Below, piece by piece: positions 52,094 to 62,366 of a stretch of DNA of 64,000 nt (its first letter is position 1; each line of letters opens with the position of its first letter). Under the pieces are notes generated by a model. The model saw only the letters and a list, made by a program, of their open reading frames with translations, did no database searches and was not told the origin of the DNA. The DNA is from Chitinophagaceae bacterium UBA1930 (GTDB lineage Bacteria; Bacteroidota; Bacteroidia; Chitinophagales; Chitinophagaceae): assembly GCA_002337145.1 (NCBI GenBank), contig DDFK01000001.1, positions 1,333,501 to 1,397,500 of the forward strand, read 5' to 3'. Position numbers and translations under genes: made by a program.

Positions 52094-52759
52094 TCAGTTT
52101 GCTTTTCGCAATGCATCTATGTCTTTTTGAAAGCCATCCAGGTTGTCAAAGTATTTTTTCCAGAAGGTTCTCAATAAAGGGCTTTTTATAAGGGTCAGCT
52201 TGTCTTGCGTAATATCTTTTTGTGAAAGGAACAGCTCTGTTGCCTTCTTTACACCCAAACCGTTTTGCGTTGCAAAAAGCACAAAATCTATGCTACCAAT
52301 AGACGATGGGGCTTCGCATGGTTGCACATCCAGTTCGCCTTTTGTATTGAATATCCTATAAGTGGGGTAATTGCCACCAGCCATCGTTATTTCATACGTA
52401 CTGGCTGGCGAGTACAAATGCACGGCATTGGGCATGGGCAGCCTGTGCAGGGCAGCCAGCCACTCTTCACGGCTCTGTTTAAAACTAATGGTCACAAAAA
52501 CAATATTGCTGTCCATCTGCATGGTATGCAGCCGTTTCTGCAACAGTTGCGAATAGGGCATCTCGGCCCTGCATGGTGGGCATCCCGGAAACCAGCAATC
52601 CACAAAAACAACTTTCCCTTTCAGTGCATCCAGGTTGTATTTATGGCCAGCGGTATCTTCAAAACTAAATTGCGACAGTACAAAACTCCTGTCCTGCTGT
52701 GCATGCAGCAACCGTAAGCAGCCTATAAAAACAATGGATAGTAAGAGTGCCTTCTTCAT
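52094..52759 (-). CDS. TlpA-like thioredoxin-fold protein
   Basis: The 221-residue protein has a signal peptide (ends LLHAQ, about residue 21). A redoxin domain with WFPGCPPCRAEMP places the CxxC pair as CPPC, and a cis-Pro-like region GGNYPTYRIF follows. It probably works in the periplasm on disulfides or cytochrome maturation. It is convergent with murF-alr. Confidence 0.88.
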   Translation of the reverse strand: MKKALLLSIVFIGCLRLLHAQQDRSFVLSQFSFEDTAGHKYNLDALKGKVVFVDCWFPGCPPCRAEMPYSQLLQKRLHTMQMDSNIVFVTISFKQSREEWLAALHRLPMPNAVHLYSPASTYEITMAGGNYPTYRIFNTKGELDVQPCEAPSSIGSIDFVLFATQNGLGVKKATELFLSQKDITQDKLTLIKSPLLRTFWKKYFDNLDGFQKDIDALRKAN

Positions 52760-52845
52760 AAAGTTTAAAGATAAGTGAAGCTTTCCATACCATTATCCCC
52801 TGTAGCCAATTCCCTTATCTTTGCCCATCTTTAAAAAACAGTAGC

Positions 52846-53535
52846 GTGAAAGGAAGAAATATCATATTTATTATACTTGCTATCATCATTGCAGACCAGG
52901 CATTAAAATTCCACATAAAACTCAATTACGCTTCTGGAGAAGAACATAAAATCATTGGTAACTGGTTTCGCCTGCACTTTGTAGAAAACGAGGGCATGGC
53001 CTGGGGCTGGAAGTTCGGTGGCGGCTTTGGCAAAATTGCCCTTACGCTTTTCCGTTTGGTGGCCGTAATATGGGGCTCTTTCCTGATAAGGGATTTCATC
53101 AGGAAACAGTACCACAAAGGGTTCATTATCTGTGCCGGACTGATTTATGCAGGTGCATTGGGCAACCTGATTGACAGTATGTTTTATGGCATCATCTTCG
53201 ACACGAGCTTCAATCCCGATACTTTCGAAAACGCACAGGTAGTGGCCAAAGCCTTTACAGGCACACATTACGGAACGTTTTTACATGGCAAGGTGGTGGA
53301 TATGCTGTACTTCCCTATCATTTCACATGCACATTTTCCTTCATGGTTTCCTATTTGGGGTGGCGAGGAGTTCGAGTTTTTCCGTCCTGTATTCAATATA
53401 GCCGATGCTTCTATTTCTTTTGGTGTAATTACCATTCTTGTTTTCCAGAACAGGTTCTTTAAAAAGCACCAGGAGCAAACACCTGCCACCGTGGAAACCG
53501 ATACTGTTGTTGACGACAATAACCAAGTTTCTTAA
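52846..53535 (+). CDS. lspA: Lipoprotein signal peptidase
   Basis: The 229-residue, four-helix aspartyl protease cleaves prolipoprotein signals after lipidation. Catalytic regions: GALGNLIDSMFYG (first Asp) and VFNIADASISFG (second Asp), plus FVENEGMAWG. An insert between the third and fourth helices (FDTSFNPDTFENAQ, HYGTFLHGKVVDMLYFP) is common in Bacteroidota. The start is GTG at 52846. The tail is charged and polar. Confidence 0.93.
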   Translation: MKGRNIIFIILAIIIADQALKFHIKLNYASGEEHKIIGNWFRLHFVENEGMAWGWKFGGGFGKIALTLFRLVAVIWGSFLIRDFIRKQYHKGFIICAGLIYAGALGNLIDSMFYGIIFDTSFNPDTFENAQVVAKAFTGTHYGTFLHGKVVDMLYFPIISHAHFPSWFPIWGGEEFEFFRPVFNIADASISFGVITILVFQNRFFKKHQEQTPATVETDTVVDDNNQVS

Positions 53536-53558
53536 TCCATTTTCCAGTTTGTTTTTTT

Positions 53559-53644
53559 GTTACTGGCTTTGGTGCATATTCCAACACCAGTTGCGTCGCA
53601 CCCATGTACATTTCAACAGTTATCGGCTTTTACCAAAGCGTAGT
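53559..53644 (+). repeat. Dispersed repeat, GCGTCGCACCC family, copy 10 (full length)
   Basis: Left end GTTACTGGC, core GTTGCGTCGCACCCATGTAC (53590-53609), right end ACCAAAGCGTAGT. Lies between convergent lspA and the amidohydrolase gene. Confidence 0.85.
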
Positions 53645-53659
53645 GTAAAATCTTTACTG

Positions 53660-54895
53660 TTATTTCTTTAGCACTTCCAATACCGTACCTAGCAATACTT
53701 GCGTACCCAATGCCAAGTCCTCATAATAGGAATATTCCAATGGGTTGTGGCTAATGCCATCCTTGCTGCGGATGAAGATCATTCCATAATCACATACGTA
53801 CGACATGGGCAATGAGTCATGAAATGGGCCACTCATCAGCTCTGGTGCATCCAGGTTCAAGGCCCTGCATTGCTCATGAATAATGGCTTTTATCCAGTCT
53901 GCACAATAACGTGGTTCGCTGTTGGTATCTTCCGAAATGGTATAGCTAAGCTGGTGTTTTTGGGTAATGGCTTCTATGCGTTGCATCAATTGTTTTTCAT
54001 AGCGATGCCTCCGTTCCAGGTCTATATCACGCAAGTCAACCGTAAACGTCACTTCTTCGGGAATGATATTTCTTGATGCAGGAAAAACGTTTAAAGTACC
54101 TACTGTTCCAACAGTTGGTGCACCTGCAACCTGTGTTGCTATTTCATTCAATGCCACAATGATTTCTGCAGCACCTACCAATGCATCTTTACGTATGGCC
54201 ATAGGTACTGAACCTGCATGCCCTGCCATTCCTTTCAGCTTTACCGTTAGCCATAACGGGCCCGAAATGCCCGATACCACACCAATGGGTTTATGGGCAA
54301 TATCCAACACAGGCCCTTGTTCTATATGCAGTTCAAGAAAACAGAAAATGCTTCCTGGCCTGTATTCATCCTCCTTGAATTTGGTAATGTCACAGCCAAA
54401 ATCTTTCAATGCTTGCTCGCGGGTAATGCCATCTTTATCGGCACGTTGCAAATCGCCTTCCTCTAACCTGCCCAATATGCCACGGCTGCCAAACAGGCCT
54501 TTATTGAAACGCCAGCCTTCCTCATCGGCAAAGGAAATGACTTCGATACCTCTTTCGGGAACAATCTTGTTTTCGGACAAAGTGGTTACTACTTCTATTG
54601 CACAAAGCACACCAGCCACGCCATCGAACCTGCCACCATAAGGCTGCGAATCCAGGTGCGAGCCCATCATCAAAACAGGTAACTCAGGCTTTGTTCCTTC
54701 CAGCCTGCCGATGAGGTTGCCGAAGTTATCAATACGTGTCTTCATGCCCGCTTCTTTCATCCATGAAGCAGCCAGCTCAAAAGCTTTTTTTTCATCGGGC
54801 GAATGTGCGGGCCGGTTGGTACCTGTTTCGCCAATTTTGCCTATCAGGCTCATGGCTTCAAAATGTTGTTGCAGGCGGGCCGAATTAATTTTCAT
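53660..54895 (-). CDS. M20 family N-carbamoyl-amino-acid / allantoate amidohydrolase
   Basis: The 411-residue metal-dependent amidohydrolase has zinc-site motifs MMGSHLDSQPYGGRFDGVAG, SFADEEGWRF and ELHIEQGPVLD. The dimerisation domain carries GMAGHAGSVPMAIRKDAL. The family splits N-carbamoyl amino acids, ureidopropionate or allantoate. Being last in a pyrimidine-breakdown cluster, it probably hydrolyses N-carbamoyl-beta-alanine, but the nitrilase-type enzyme in the same cluster could do this too. ATG 54895 is used, as eight residues upstream have no family match. Confidence 0.88.
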   Translation of the reverse strand: MKINSARLQQHFEAMSLIGKIGETGTNRPAHSPDEKKAFELAASWMKEAGMKTRIDNFGNLIGRLEGTKPELPVLMMGSHLDSQPYGGRFDGVAGVLCAIEVVTTLSENKIVPERGIEVISFADEEGWRFNKGLFGSRGILGRLEEGDLQRADKDGITREQALKDFGCDITKFKEDEYRPGSIFCFLELHIEQGPVLDIAHKPIGVVSGISGPLWLTVKLKGMAGHAGSVPMAIRKDALVGAAEIIVALNEIATQVAGAPTVGTVGTLNVFPASRNIIPEEVTFTVDLRDIDLERRHRYEKQLMQRIEAITQKHQLSYTISEDTNSEPRYCADWIKAIIHEQCRALNLDAPELMSGPFHDSLPMSYVCDYGMIFIRSKDGISHNPLEYSYYEDLALGTQVLLGTVLEVLKK

Positions 54896-54999
54896 TGTAT
54901 TGTTTTTATTGGCACACACATAATAAGGGCAGCACGGCTCATTGCCATTAATTAGCTATTGCCTTTGTTGCGTTACGTTTTGCATTGCTTGTTGTAAAA

Positions 55000-56268
55000 T
55001 CAGTGATCATTCAAGGCCCTGCCTTCTGCCTGCCATTGTTTCCAGTTAATGTATTCAGGTGCTACCCGGTGTTCTTCCATGGTAATGCAACCGTCAACCG
55101 GGCAAACAAGTTGACATAAGTTACAGCCCACACATTCTTCTTCCTTGATGCTATAAGTATTGTAGGGCTTGCCGTATGCAAGGTTGATGGACTGGTGCGA
55201 TGTATCTTCACAGGCAATATAGCATAGTCCGCAATGGATACATTTATCCTGGTTGATATGTGCTATATGATGATAGTTGATATCAAGGTCTTCCCAATGG
55301 GTTATCTTTTCAACGCTCTTACCAATAAAGTCGTTGATGGTTTTGTATCCTTTTTCATCCATCCAGTTGTTGAGGCCCTCACACATGTCTTCCACAATAC
55401 GGAAACCATGTTTCATGGCTGCTGTGCACACCTGTACGGTTGTGCTGCCCAGTAGCATGAACTCTACCGCATCTTTCCAGGTACTTACACCGCCAATGCC
55501 ACTAATGGGCACTTTCGATGTCAGCTCATCCTGTGCAATGGTGGTAAGCATTTTCAGGGCAATGGGTTTTACTGCCGGGCCGCAGTAACCGCCAAATACG
55601 CTTTTGCCAGCCACATAAGGATTGGGCACAAGCGTATCCAGGTTAATGCCTGTAACACTTTGTATGGTGTTAATCAAACTCAGTGCATTGGTACCGCCTT
55701 CAACAGCGGCACGGCCTGTAGGCACAACCGAATGCACATTGGGCGTAAGCTTTGTAATAACGGGAATGGTTGCTTTTTCCATTACCCATTCAACTACCAT
55801 TTTGGCAATTTGTGGGTCCTGGCCAACAGCAGCACCCATGCCCCTTTCTGTCATACCATGCGGACAACCAAAGTTCAGTTCAAAACCCATTGCACCTGCG
55901 TCTTCGCATTGCTGTATAAGCTTGTGCCAGGCGGCACGATTATTATCTGCCATCAATGAAACAATCATTGCCCTATCGGGAAAGAGCTTCACTACTTCGG
56001 TAATTTCTTTCAGGTTAATATCCAAAGGCCTGTCGCTGATGAGCTCTATGTTGTTAAAGCCCATTACACGGTGCCCGCCGTAATCAACTGCCGAATACCT
56101 GGATGATACATTCTTTACCTGGCTACCCAATGTTTTCCATACAACACCGCCCCAGCCCGCTTCGTAGGCACGCAGTACGTTAATTTTTTTGTCGGTAGGT
56201 GGTGCACTTGCCAACCAGAAAGGATTGGGAGATTTGATGCCGAGGAAATTTGCTGATATGTCTGCCAT
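55000..56268 (-). CDS. preA: NAD-dependent dihydropyrimidine dehydrogenase, PreA subunit
   Basis: The 422-residue protein reduces uracil and thymine to dihydro forms with PreT. It has an FMN-binding TIM barrel (about 1-310: FGCPHGMTERGMG, KLTPNVHSVVP, GGYCGPAVKPIALKM, GIGGVSTW). Two ferredoxin-type clusters are near the C-terminus (CIHCGLCYIACEDTSH; CVGCNLCQLVCPVDGC). It lies 55 bp after preT. Confidence 0.94.
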   Translation of the reverse strand: MADISANFLGIKSPNPFWLASAPPTDKKINVLRAYEAGWGGVVWKTLGSQVKNVSSRYSAVDYGGHRVMGFNNIELISDRPLDINLKEITEVVKLFPDRAMIVSLMADNNRAAWHKLIQQCEDAGAMGFELNFGCPHGMTERGMGAAVGQDPQIAKMVVEWVMEKATIPVITKLTPNVHSVVPTGRAAVEGGTNALSLINTIQSVTGINLDTLVPNPYVAGKSVFGGYCGPAVKPIALKMLTTIAQDELTSKVPISGIGGVSTWKDAVEFMLLGSTTVQVCTAAMKHGFRIVEDMCEGLNNWMDEKGYKTINDFIGKSVEKITHWEDLDINYHHIAHINQDKCIHCGLCYIACEDTSHQSINLAYGKPYNTYSIKEEECVGCNLCQLVCPVDGCITMEEHRVAPEYINWKQWQAEGRALNDH

Positions 56269-56323
56269 AAAAAAAATTTAAAGTTGAATGTCTAAAGTTT
56301 ACAGTTGTACAACCGCTACTCAA

Positions 56324-57664
56324 TTAATTACTGATACCTAAATATTTGCTTATTGCTGCTGCACCATCTTTTCCGGCTTGTACGGCATCCACTACTTCCT
56401 TGCCGCCGTTTACACAATCGCCACCGGCAAATACACCGACAATATTTGTAGCTGCGTTATTGATGGTTACTTTACCGTTTTTGTTTTCTATGCCATTGCT
56501 GTTTACCAGTGCATCAAAAGGCATTTGTCCGGCAGCTTTGATAACCATGTCAACATCCAGTACAATTGTTTCGCCTGTTGGTACAGGGCTCCTTCTTCCG
56601 CTTGCATCCGGTTCGCCCAGTTGCATTGTTTCGCAAACAAGCTGTGTTACTTTTCCATCAACACCTTTTATTTCTTTTGGTGCTGCCAGCCAGATGATGT
56701 TACAGCCATCCAGTTGGGCTATGTGCAGTTCATGTTCGGTGCAAGGCATTTCTTCCTGTGTTCTGCGGTAAACCATTGTTACTTCTTTTGCACCTAGGCG
56801 TTTGGCCTGTGTGGCAGCATCAATGGCTGTCATGCCCATGCCTATTACGGCTACTTTATCGCCCACGGCCAATGAGGCATAATTGTTTGTCCTTAATTCG
56901 TAAATGAAAGAAATAGCATCTTCTACCCCTTTCAAATCTTCACCTGGAATTTCCAATTGTCGTGCAAGCCCCACACCAAATGCCAAGTAAACAGCATCGT
57001 AATCCTGTTGCAGTTGCTGTAGGGTTATATCTTTTCCAAGTGCCTGGTTGTATTTAATATCTATGCCACCAATGGCGGTGATGTAGTTTACCTCATCTTC
57101 ACAAAACTGTGGCGTTACTTTATAGGCAGCAATGCCATAGGTCATTAATCCACCGCCTTTGCTTTCTTTTTCATAAATGGTTACATCAATGCCTTGTCTT
57201 GACAATACGTGTGCACAGCTTAACCCGGCAGGGCCTGCACCAACAATGGCAACACGCTTGCCAATGGATGCCTTGCGTTGAAACAGTTGCCAGTTATTGC
57301 TCATGGCTTTTTCTGTTGCGTAGCGTTGCAGTTTTGCAATGGGTATGGGGTCTTCGTCCATTAAATTGTACACACATGCCCCTTCGCAAAGTTTTTCAAC
57401 CGGACAAACTTTTGAACAGCCCGCCCCCATGATGTTTGAGGAGAAAATGGTATGTGCCGACCCTTTTATGTTTTCGGTCGTTATCTGTTTGATGAACTTG
57501 GGTACATCGATACTGGTTGGGCATGATTTCATGCAAGGGGCATCGTAGCAAAACAGGCAACGGTTGGCTTCAACCATTGCGGCATCCTGTGTTTCGAACG
57601 GCGGATGTATATCGGCAAAGTTTTGTTCGTATTGCTGCGATGAAAGTCTGTTGTTGGAAATCAT
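56324..57664 (-). CDS. preT: Dihydropyrimidine dehydrogenase, PreT subunit (GltD-like)
   Basis: The 446-residue flavoprotein passes electrons from NAD(P)H to PreA. The N-terminal iron-sulfur cysteines are seen as CLFCYDAPCMKSCP, later CSKVCPVEKLCEGAC. The FAD site is VAIVGAGPAGLSCAHVL and the NAD(P) site is VAVIGMGMTAIDAATQAK. It ends FAGGDCVNGGKEVVDAVQAG, typical of GltD-type proteins. Same-strand gene order preT-preA. Confidence 0.93.
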   Translation of the reverse strand: MISNNRLSSQQYEQNFADIHPPFETQDAAMVEANRCLFCYDAPCMKSCPTSIDVPKFIKQITTENIKGSAHTIFSSNIMGAGCSKVCPVEKLCEGACVYNLMDEDPIPIAKLQRYATEKAMSNNWQLFQRKASIGKRVAIVGAGPAGLSCAHVLSRQGIDVTIYEKESKGGGLMTYGIAAYKVTPQFCEDEVNYITAIGGIDIKYNQALGKDITLQQLQQDYDAVYLAFGVGLARQLEIPGEDLKGVEDAISFIYELRTNNYASLAVGDKVAVIGMGMTAIDAATQAKRLGAKEVTMVYRRTQEEMPCTEHELHIAQLDGCNIIWLAAPKEIKGVDGKVTQLVCETMQLGEPDASGRRSPVPTGETIVLDVDMVIKAAGQMPFDALVNSNGIENKNGKVTINNAATNIVGVFAGGDCVNGGKEVVDAVQAGKDGAAAISKYLGISN

Positions 57665-57705
57665 TATTTTGAATTTTATATGTTGAATGTTGAATCAAGG
57701 ATCCA

Positions 57706-57760
57706 CTGTTGATGTGTGCGACGCCACTGAAGCATACTAGTAGCAATACAGCTGGCAACC
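57706..57760 (-). repeat. Dispersed repeat, GCGTCGCACCC family, copy 11
   Basis: On the minus strand: GGTTGCCAGCTGTATTGC left end, core CAGTGGCGTCGCACACATC. The right end seems lost. Lies between the nitrilase-type gene and preT. Confidence 0.75.
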
Positions 57761-57797
57761 GAAAAAATCAACATGCATGGCCTATCATCCATAGCAA

Positions 57798-58664
57798 TTA
57801 TAGTTCGGTTAATTTACCATAGGTTTCGGGCCTTCTGTCCCTGAAGAACTGCCATTTGCTTCTAATTTCTTCTATGAGGTCTAGGTCAAATTCTGCAACC
57901 AGTAATTCATCGTTATCCTCGCTTGCTTCTTTGATGATTTGCCCTAGTGGGTTTACAAAGTAGGAAGTGCCGTAAAACTTACCGAGGTTCCAGGGTTTCT
58001 CTTCGCCTACACGGTTGATGCAGCCCATAAAGTAACCATTGGCCACAGCATGTGCCGGCTGTTCCAGCTTCCATAAGTATTGCGATTGCCCAACTGTTGT
58101 TGCACTTGGATTGTACACGATTTCGGCACCGTTAAGCCCAAGGCATCTTGCTCCATCGGGGAAGTGCCTGTCGTAACAGATGTAAACACCCACTTTTGCA
58201 TATTTTGTCTGAAACACAGGATAGCCAAGGTTTCCGGGTTTGAAGAAAAATTTTTCCCAGAAGCCCCCCGTATGCGGTATATGGTTTTTGCGGTACTTGC
58301 CTAAGTAAGTACCATCGGCATCAATTACAGCAGCAGTATTGTAAAGCACACCGGCCTGTTCTTTTTCATATACCGGAACAATGATGACCATATTGTATTT
58401 TTTAGCGTATTCCTGCATACGCTCCGTTGTAGGACCAGGAACGGTTTCCGCACTTTCGTACCAGGCTTTGTCTTGCCCGGGACAGAAGTATGGCGTATTG
58501 AATATTTCCTGAAAACAAAGTATCTGCACACCTTGCCTACCTGCTTCTTCAATCAGGGGAATATGCTTTTGTACCATTGCTTCTTTTATTTCTTCAATGG
58601 TGCCCTCGCCTTCAGTTTTAGGAAGGCTCACTTGAATGAGTCCAGATTTTACAATACGTGGCAT
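57798..58664 (-). CDS. Nitrilase-superfamily beta-ureidopropionase
   Basis: The 288-residue enzyme has the catalytic triad: Glu in LCFQEIFNTPYF, Lys in KYRKNHIPHTGGFWEK and Cys in VYICYDRHFPDGAR. The sequence follows the N-carbamoyl-beta-alanine amidohydrolase branch closely (RIVKSGLIQVSLP at the start, WEKFFFKPGNLGYPV). It releases beta-alanine, CO2 and ammonia, the third step of reductive pyrimidine breakdown. Confidence 0.92.
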   Translation of the reverse strand: MPRIVKSGLIQVSLPKTEGEGTIEEIKEAMVQKHIPLIEEAGRQGVQILCFQEIFNTPYFCPGQDKAWYESAETVPGPTTERMQEYAKKYNMVIIVPVYEKEQAGVLYNTAAVIDADGTYLGKYRKNHIPHTGGFWEKFFFKPGNLGYPVFQTKYAKVGVYICYDRHFPDGARCLGLNGAEIVYNPSATTVGQSQYLWKLEQPAHAVANGYFMGCINRVGEEKPWNLGKFYGTSYFVNPLGQIIKEASEDNDELLVAEFDLDLIEEIRSKWQFFRDRRPETYGKLTEL

Positions 58665-58728
58665 AGAAAAAGTTGATTGGTTGATTCGTTAAAATGGTAT
58701 TGCTATTGTTAATTGAACACTTGTTTTT

Positions 58729-59310
58729 CTATTCATTATCCAGCACTTCTTCAATATGTTTATCGGGTATCAGCCAGATAATGGAAACGACCAGGAACAT
58801 GCTACAGGCCGCTATTGTATTAATGAACAATGCTGTTGGTATTGCCAGTACGTACAGCACCACTGCAGTAATTGAACGCCACCTGCCTTTGCCGACTGCT
58901 ACCAGTAAATCATTGTCGCTGTAATGCTTGCAAATAGTGGACTGCAGTATATTGAAGGATAGTCCACATAGCAGTGCCAGCACAGCATAGGCCACTACCG
59001 TTACTTTTTCGAAATGGTTTTCGCCCATCCATGCGGTTGCAAAGGGAATAAGCGATAGCCAGAACAGCAGGTTCATGTTTGCCCACATGATGGATGACTT
59101 TACCTTTTTTACTGTATGCAATAAATGGTGGTGGTTTACCCAATAAATTGCTACAAACAAAAAGCTGAGCATGTAACTAATAAACTTGGGCATTAGCGGT
59201 TTAATGATCTGCCAGCTTGTTCCTTCGGGTGCTTTCATTTCCAGCACCATAATGGTAACAATGATTGCTATAACACCATCACTAAAAGCTTCCAGTCTTC
59301 CTTTGTTCAT
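58729..59310 (-). CDS. TMEM175-like channel protein (DUF1211)
   Basis: The 193-residue, six-helix protein has the signature RLEAFSDGVIAIIVTIMVLEM at the N-terminus (shown as RLEAFSDGVIAI), which in this family lines a potassium-selective pore. The start overlaps the dihydropyrimidinase stop codon by one base (TAATG), so translation is coupled. Why a cation channel sits in a pyrimidine operon is unclear. Confidence 0.9.
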   Translation of the reverse strand: MNKGRLEAFSDGVIAIIVTIMVLEMKAPEGTSWQIIKPLMPKFISYMLSFLFVAIYWVNHHHLLHTVKKVKSSIMWANMNLLFWLSLIPFATAWMGENHFEKVTVVAYAVLALLCGLSFNILQSTICKHYSDNDLLVAVGKGRWRSITAVVLYVLAIPTALFINTIAACSMFLVVSIIWLIPDKHIEEVLDNE

Positions 59311-60692
59311 TATATTTTTCCTTCTACTTTATTGCGTTTAATAAACTTGCCATACCCTTTTTGCACTTTGCATTCGTTGTTTTGTATAGCTACTTTGCCT
59401 CTTAATAAAACGGTTTTTACTTTACCTGTAAGCTCCCACCCTTCATAGCCGCTGTAGTCAACATTCATGTGGTGTGTTACTGCAGACAGCACATGTTTTT
59501 CATTGGCATCAAACAGTACAATATCCGCATCGCTGCCCACAGCAATTGTTCCTTTTTTGGGGAACATGCCAAATATTTTTGCAGCGTTGGTACTTGCTAC
59601 TTCCACATATTTGTTCAAGGATATTTTTCCTTTGTTTACGCCTTCGCTAAACAATAGCTCCATCCTGTTTTCTATGGCGGGGTGCCCATTGGGTATCTTG
59701 GAGAAATCGTCTTTGCCCATTAATTTCTGTTCCCACATAAATGGGCAATGGTCTGTTGCAACTACGTTTACCAACCCTTGATTGATGCCGGCCCACAATG
59801 TTTCCTGGTCTTTCTTTTCACGCAACGGCGGGCTCATTACCCATTTGGCTCCTTCGAAATTTTGTTCGTATAAACTTGCATCCAAAACCAGGTATTGGAT
59901 ACAGGTTTCCACAAATACTTTCTGGTTACGCCTGGTGGCGTTGCGTACTGCATTCAGTGCACCTTCGCAGGTTAGGTGAACGATGTAACCCGGGCAGCCG
60001 GTATAGTTTGCCATATCTGCAAAACGTCCGCTTGCTTCGGCTTCTGTTACTTCTGGTTGCGACAGGTAATGGTATAAGGGTGCAAGTTTCCCTTCTGATT
60101 TATGTTTGGCAATCAAGAAGTCTATCATATCGCCATTGGTGGCATGTACATTGATTAAACCTCCATGTTTCTTTACTTCCAGCATCAGGTCAATCATTTG
60201 CCTGTCATCAATCATCAGTGCCCCTTTATAGGCCATAAATGTTTTGAAGGATGTGATGCCTTCTTCTTCAATAAAATGCCTGATTTCCTTTTTGGTTTCT
60301 TCATTAAAATCGGTAACGGCCATGTGGAAACTGTAATCACCTACGGCATTGTTATCACTCCTGCCTTTCCACTCATTTAAAGCAGCCTGCAAGCTATTGC
60401 CCTGCTTTTGCAGAATGAAATCTATAACGGTTGTTGTGCCGCCATACAGTGCTGCCCTTGTTCCTGTTTCGTAATTGTCGCTACTGTAGGTGCCCATAAA
60501 AGGCATATCTAAATGTACATGCGGATCAATACCGCCGGGCATTACCAACTTACCTGTTGCATCAATGGTTTCATTGGCCTGTACATTTAAATTTTTGCCA
60601 ATGGCAGTGATGGTTTCGCCTTCAATGAAAACATCGCCTATGTAATCATCTGTTGCGGTAACAATCCTTCCGTTTTTGATTAAGATGCTCAT
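59310..60692 (-). CDS. hydA: Dihydropyrimidinase
   Basis: The 460-residue cyclic amidase opens dihydrouracil to N-carbamoyl-beta-alanine. Metal ligands: GGIDPHVHLDMPFMG, carboxylated lysine in SFKTFMAYKGALM, histidines in NVHATNGDMIDFL and YIVHLTCEGAL, and Asp in VATDHCPFMWEQ. ATG 60692 is used because it directly precedes ILIKNGRIVTA. It lies 58 bp after the permease gene. Confidence 0.94.
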   Translation of the reverse strand: MSILIKNGRIVTATDDYIGDVFIEGETITAIGKNLNVQANETIDATGKLVMPGGIDPHVHLDMPFMGTYSSDNYETGTRAALYGGTTTVIDFILQKQGNSLQAALNEWKGRSDNNAVGDYSFHMAVTDFNEETKKEIRHFIEEEGITSFKTFMAYKGALMIDDRQMIDLMLEVKKHGGLINVHATNGDMIDFLIAKHKSEGKLAPLYHYLSQPEVTEAEASGRFADMANYTGCPGYIVHLTCEGALNAVRNATRRNQKVFVETCIQYLVLDASLYEQNFEGAKWVMSPPLREKKDQETLWAGINQGLVNVVATDHCPFMWEQKLMGKDDFSKIPNGHPAIENRMELLFSEGVNKGKISLNKYVEVASTNAAKIFGMFPKKGTIAVGSDADIVLFDANEKHVLSAVTHHMNVDYSGYEGWELTGKVKTVLLRGKVAIQNNECKVQKGYGKFIKRNKVEGKI

Positions 60693-60750
60693 ATTGTATA
60701 TTTTATTGACAAACGGAAATGGCTTAACCTGTTCCATATGCCATTAAATG

Positions 60751-62196
60751 TTATTTATTTTTCTTCATCAATAACCAATACACAAACCCGCTAACACTAA
60801 AACCCACAAACCAAGCATAATGATATAAATCCACAATCCAAGCCGCTACCGTATTTGCATCCATCACTTTTATGGCCACTAAAAAACCTGGAATGTTTGG
60901 AGCTATACCCAGCAACAAGGCAATGATAGCTGCATTATTGAAACCATTGCTGAAGCTATAAATGCCTTTGTGTTTATATAAATCATCAACAACCAATTGC
61001 TGCTTGCGTATAAAATAATAATCGGCAATCATGATACCGCCAATTGGTCCCAGCAAGCCAGAGTAGGCAATCAGCCAGGTAAAAATATACCCATCGGGAT
61101 CGGCCATTAACTTCCAAGGAAAAATAAGTACACCAATAATACCTGTTATGTAACCCCCTATTTTGAAACTTATTTTTTGCGGTGACAGATTTGCGAAGTC
61201 GTTTGCAGGACTAACAATATTTGCCGCAATATTTGTGGCCAGTGTTGAAATGACAATGCCAATCATTGCAAAGCTTACCATTAATTTACTATCGAATTTA
61301 CTTGCCAGTTGTACGGGATCCCACTCTGGACTTCCATAAATGATGGCCGATGCAGATGTTACCACCACGCCAACAAATGCAAACAAGGTCATAGATGTTG
61401 GCAAGCCGATAGCCTGTCCTTTTAACTGTGCCTCCTGATTTTTTGCATAACGGGTAAAGTCTGGAATGTTTAAAGACAATGTTGCCCAAAACCCAACCAC
61501 AGCAGTTAATGCGGGAAAGAAAAAATGAAAGAACGAAGCAGTATCCGTAAACTTGGATGGAGCTTCCAATATTGGCCCAAGGCCTTTTGCCATAACCACT
61601 GCCCAACAGAATAAGGCAATGGCAGCAATTGGCAGGAAGAAGGCTTTGAACACCAATAGCTTCTTAATACTTTCCACACCTTTATAAACAATAAACATAT
61701 TCAGCAACCAAAAGATGGCAAAGCATAGCAAAGGCAATGGCTGTGGAAACAGGCCTGTAACATTGATTTCCTGTAGGGATGGAGACCAGGCCCTGATTAA
61801 ATTGTAAAGCGACGCACCACCGATCCATGTTTGTATACCGAACCATCCGCAGGCAACCACAGCCCTTAGCATGGCAGGAATGTTTGCACCCTTTGTACCA
61901 AAGCTTGCCCTTGCAAAAACCGGAAAGGGAATACCATATTTGGCACCTGCATGACCATTCAACAACATGGGCACCAGCACCACTGCATTGCCAATGAATA
62001 TGGTGAGTATTGCCTGCCACCAGTTCATTCCTTTATTGATCATGGAGCTAGCCATGGTATATGTTGGAATGCAAAGGCTCATGCTGATCCATAAGGCCGC
62101 ATAGTTCCATGTGCCCCAGGTTCTTTTGTTTTGGGCAATGGGTGCAAGGTCTTCAGAATAAAGCGATGACGATGTTATAATCGGGTTTTCTTGCAT
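60751..62196 (-). CDS. NCS1 family nucleobase permease
   Basis: The 481-residue, 12-helix symporter has the N-terminal signature PIAQNKRTWGTWNYAALWIS and the GIPFPVFARASFG and GIQTWIGGASLY segments that form the substrate site in uracil, allantoin and hydantoin carriers. In this cluster it most likely imports uracil or another pyrimidine. ATG 62196 is chosen; longer frames add a 13-residue tail. Confidence 0.92.
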   Translation of the reverse strand: MQENPIITSSSLYSEDLAPIAQNKRTWGTWNYAALWISMSLCIPTYTMASSMINKGMNWWQAILTIFIGNAVVLVPMLLNGHAGAKYGIPFPVFARASFGTKGANIPAMLRAVVACGWFGIQTWIGGASLYNLIRAWSPSLQEINVTGLFPQPLPLLCFAIFWLLNMFIVYKGVESIKKLLVFKAFFLPIAAIALFCWAVVMAKGLGPILEAPSKFTDTASFFHFFFPALTAVVGFWATLSLNIPDFTRYAKNQEAQLKGQAIGLPTSMTLFAFVGVVVTSASAIIYGSPEWDPVQLASKFDSKLMVSFAMIGIVISTLATNIAANIVSPANDFANLSPQKISFKIGGYITGIIGVLIFPWKLMADPDGYIFTWLIAYSGLLGPIGGIMIADYYFIRKQQLVVDDLYKHKGIYSFSNGFNNAAIIALLLGIAPNIPGFLVAIKVMDANTVAAWIVDLYHYAWFVGFSVSGFVYWLLMKKNK

Positions 62197-62366
62197 CTGT
62201 TTTGGTTGAGTGTACAAGTTAAGCATTAAATGCAATGAACGGTGTGTCTGTCATCCTTGATGGCGGCCAGTTTTACGTTGTACCAATTTTGTTGTTGCTT
62301 AGGTTTCAACCGGACAACATATTCCCAAATGACACACTATCTTTTCACAATTCATCGGGTTCAACC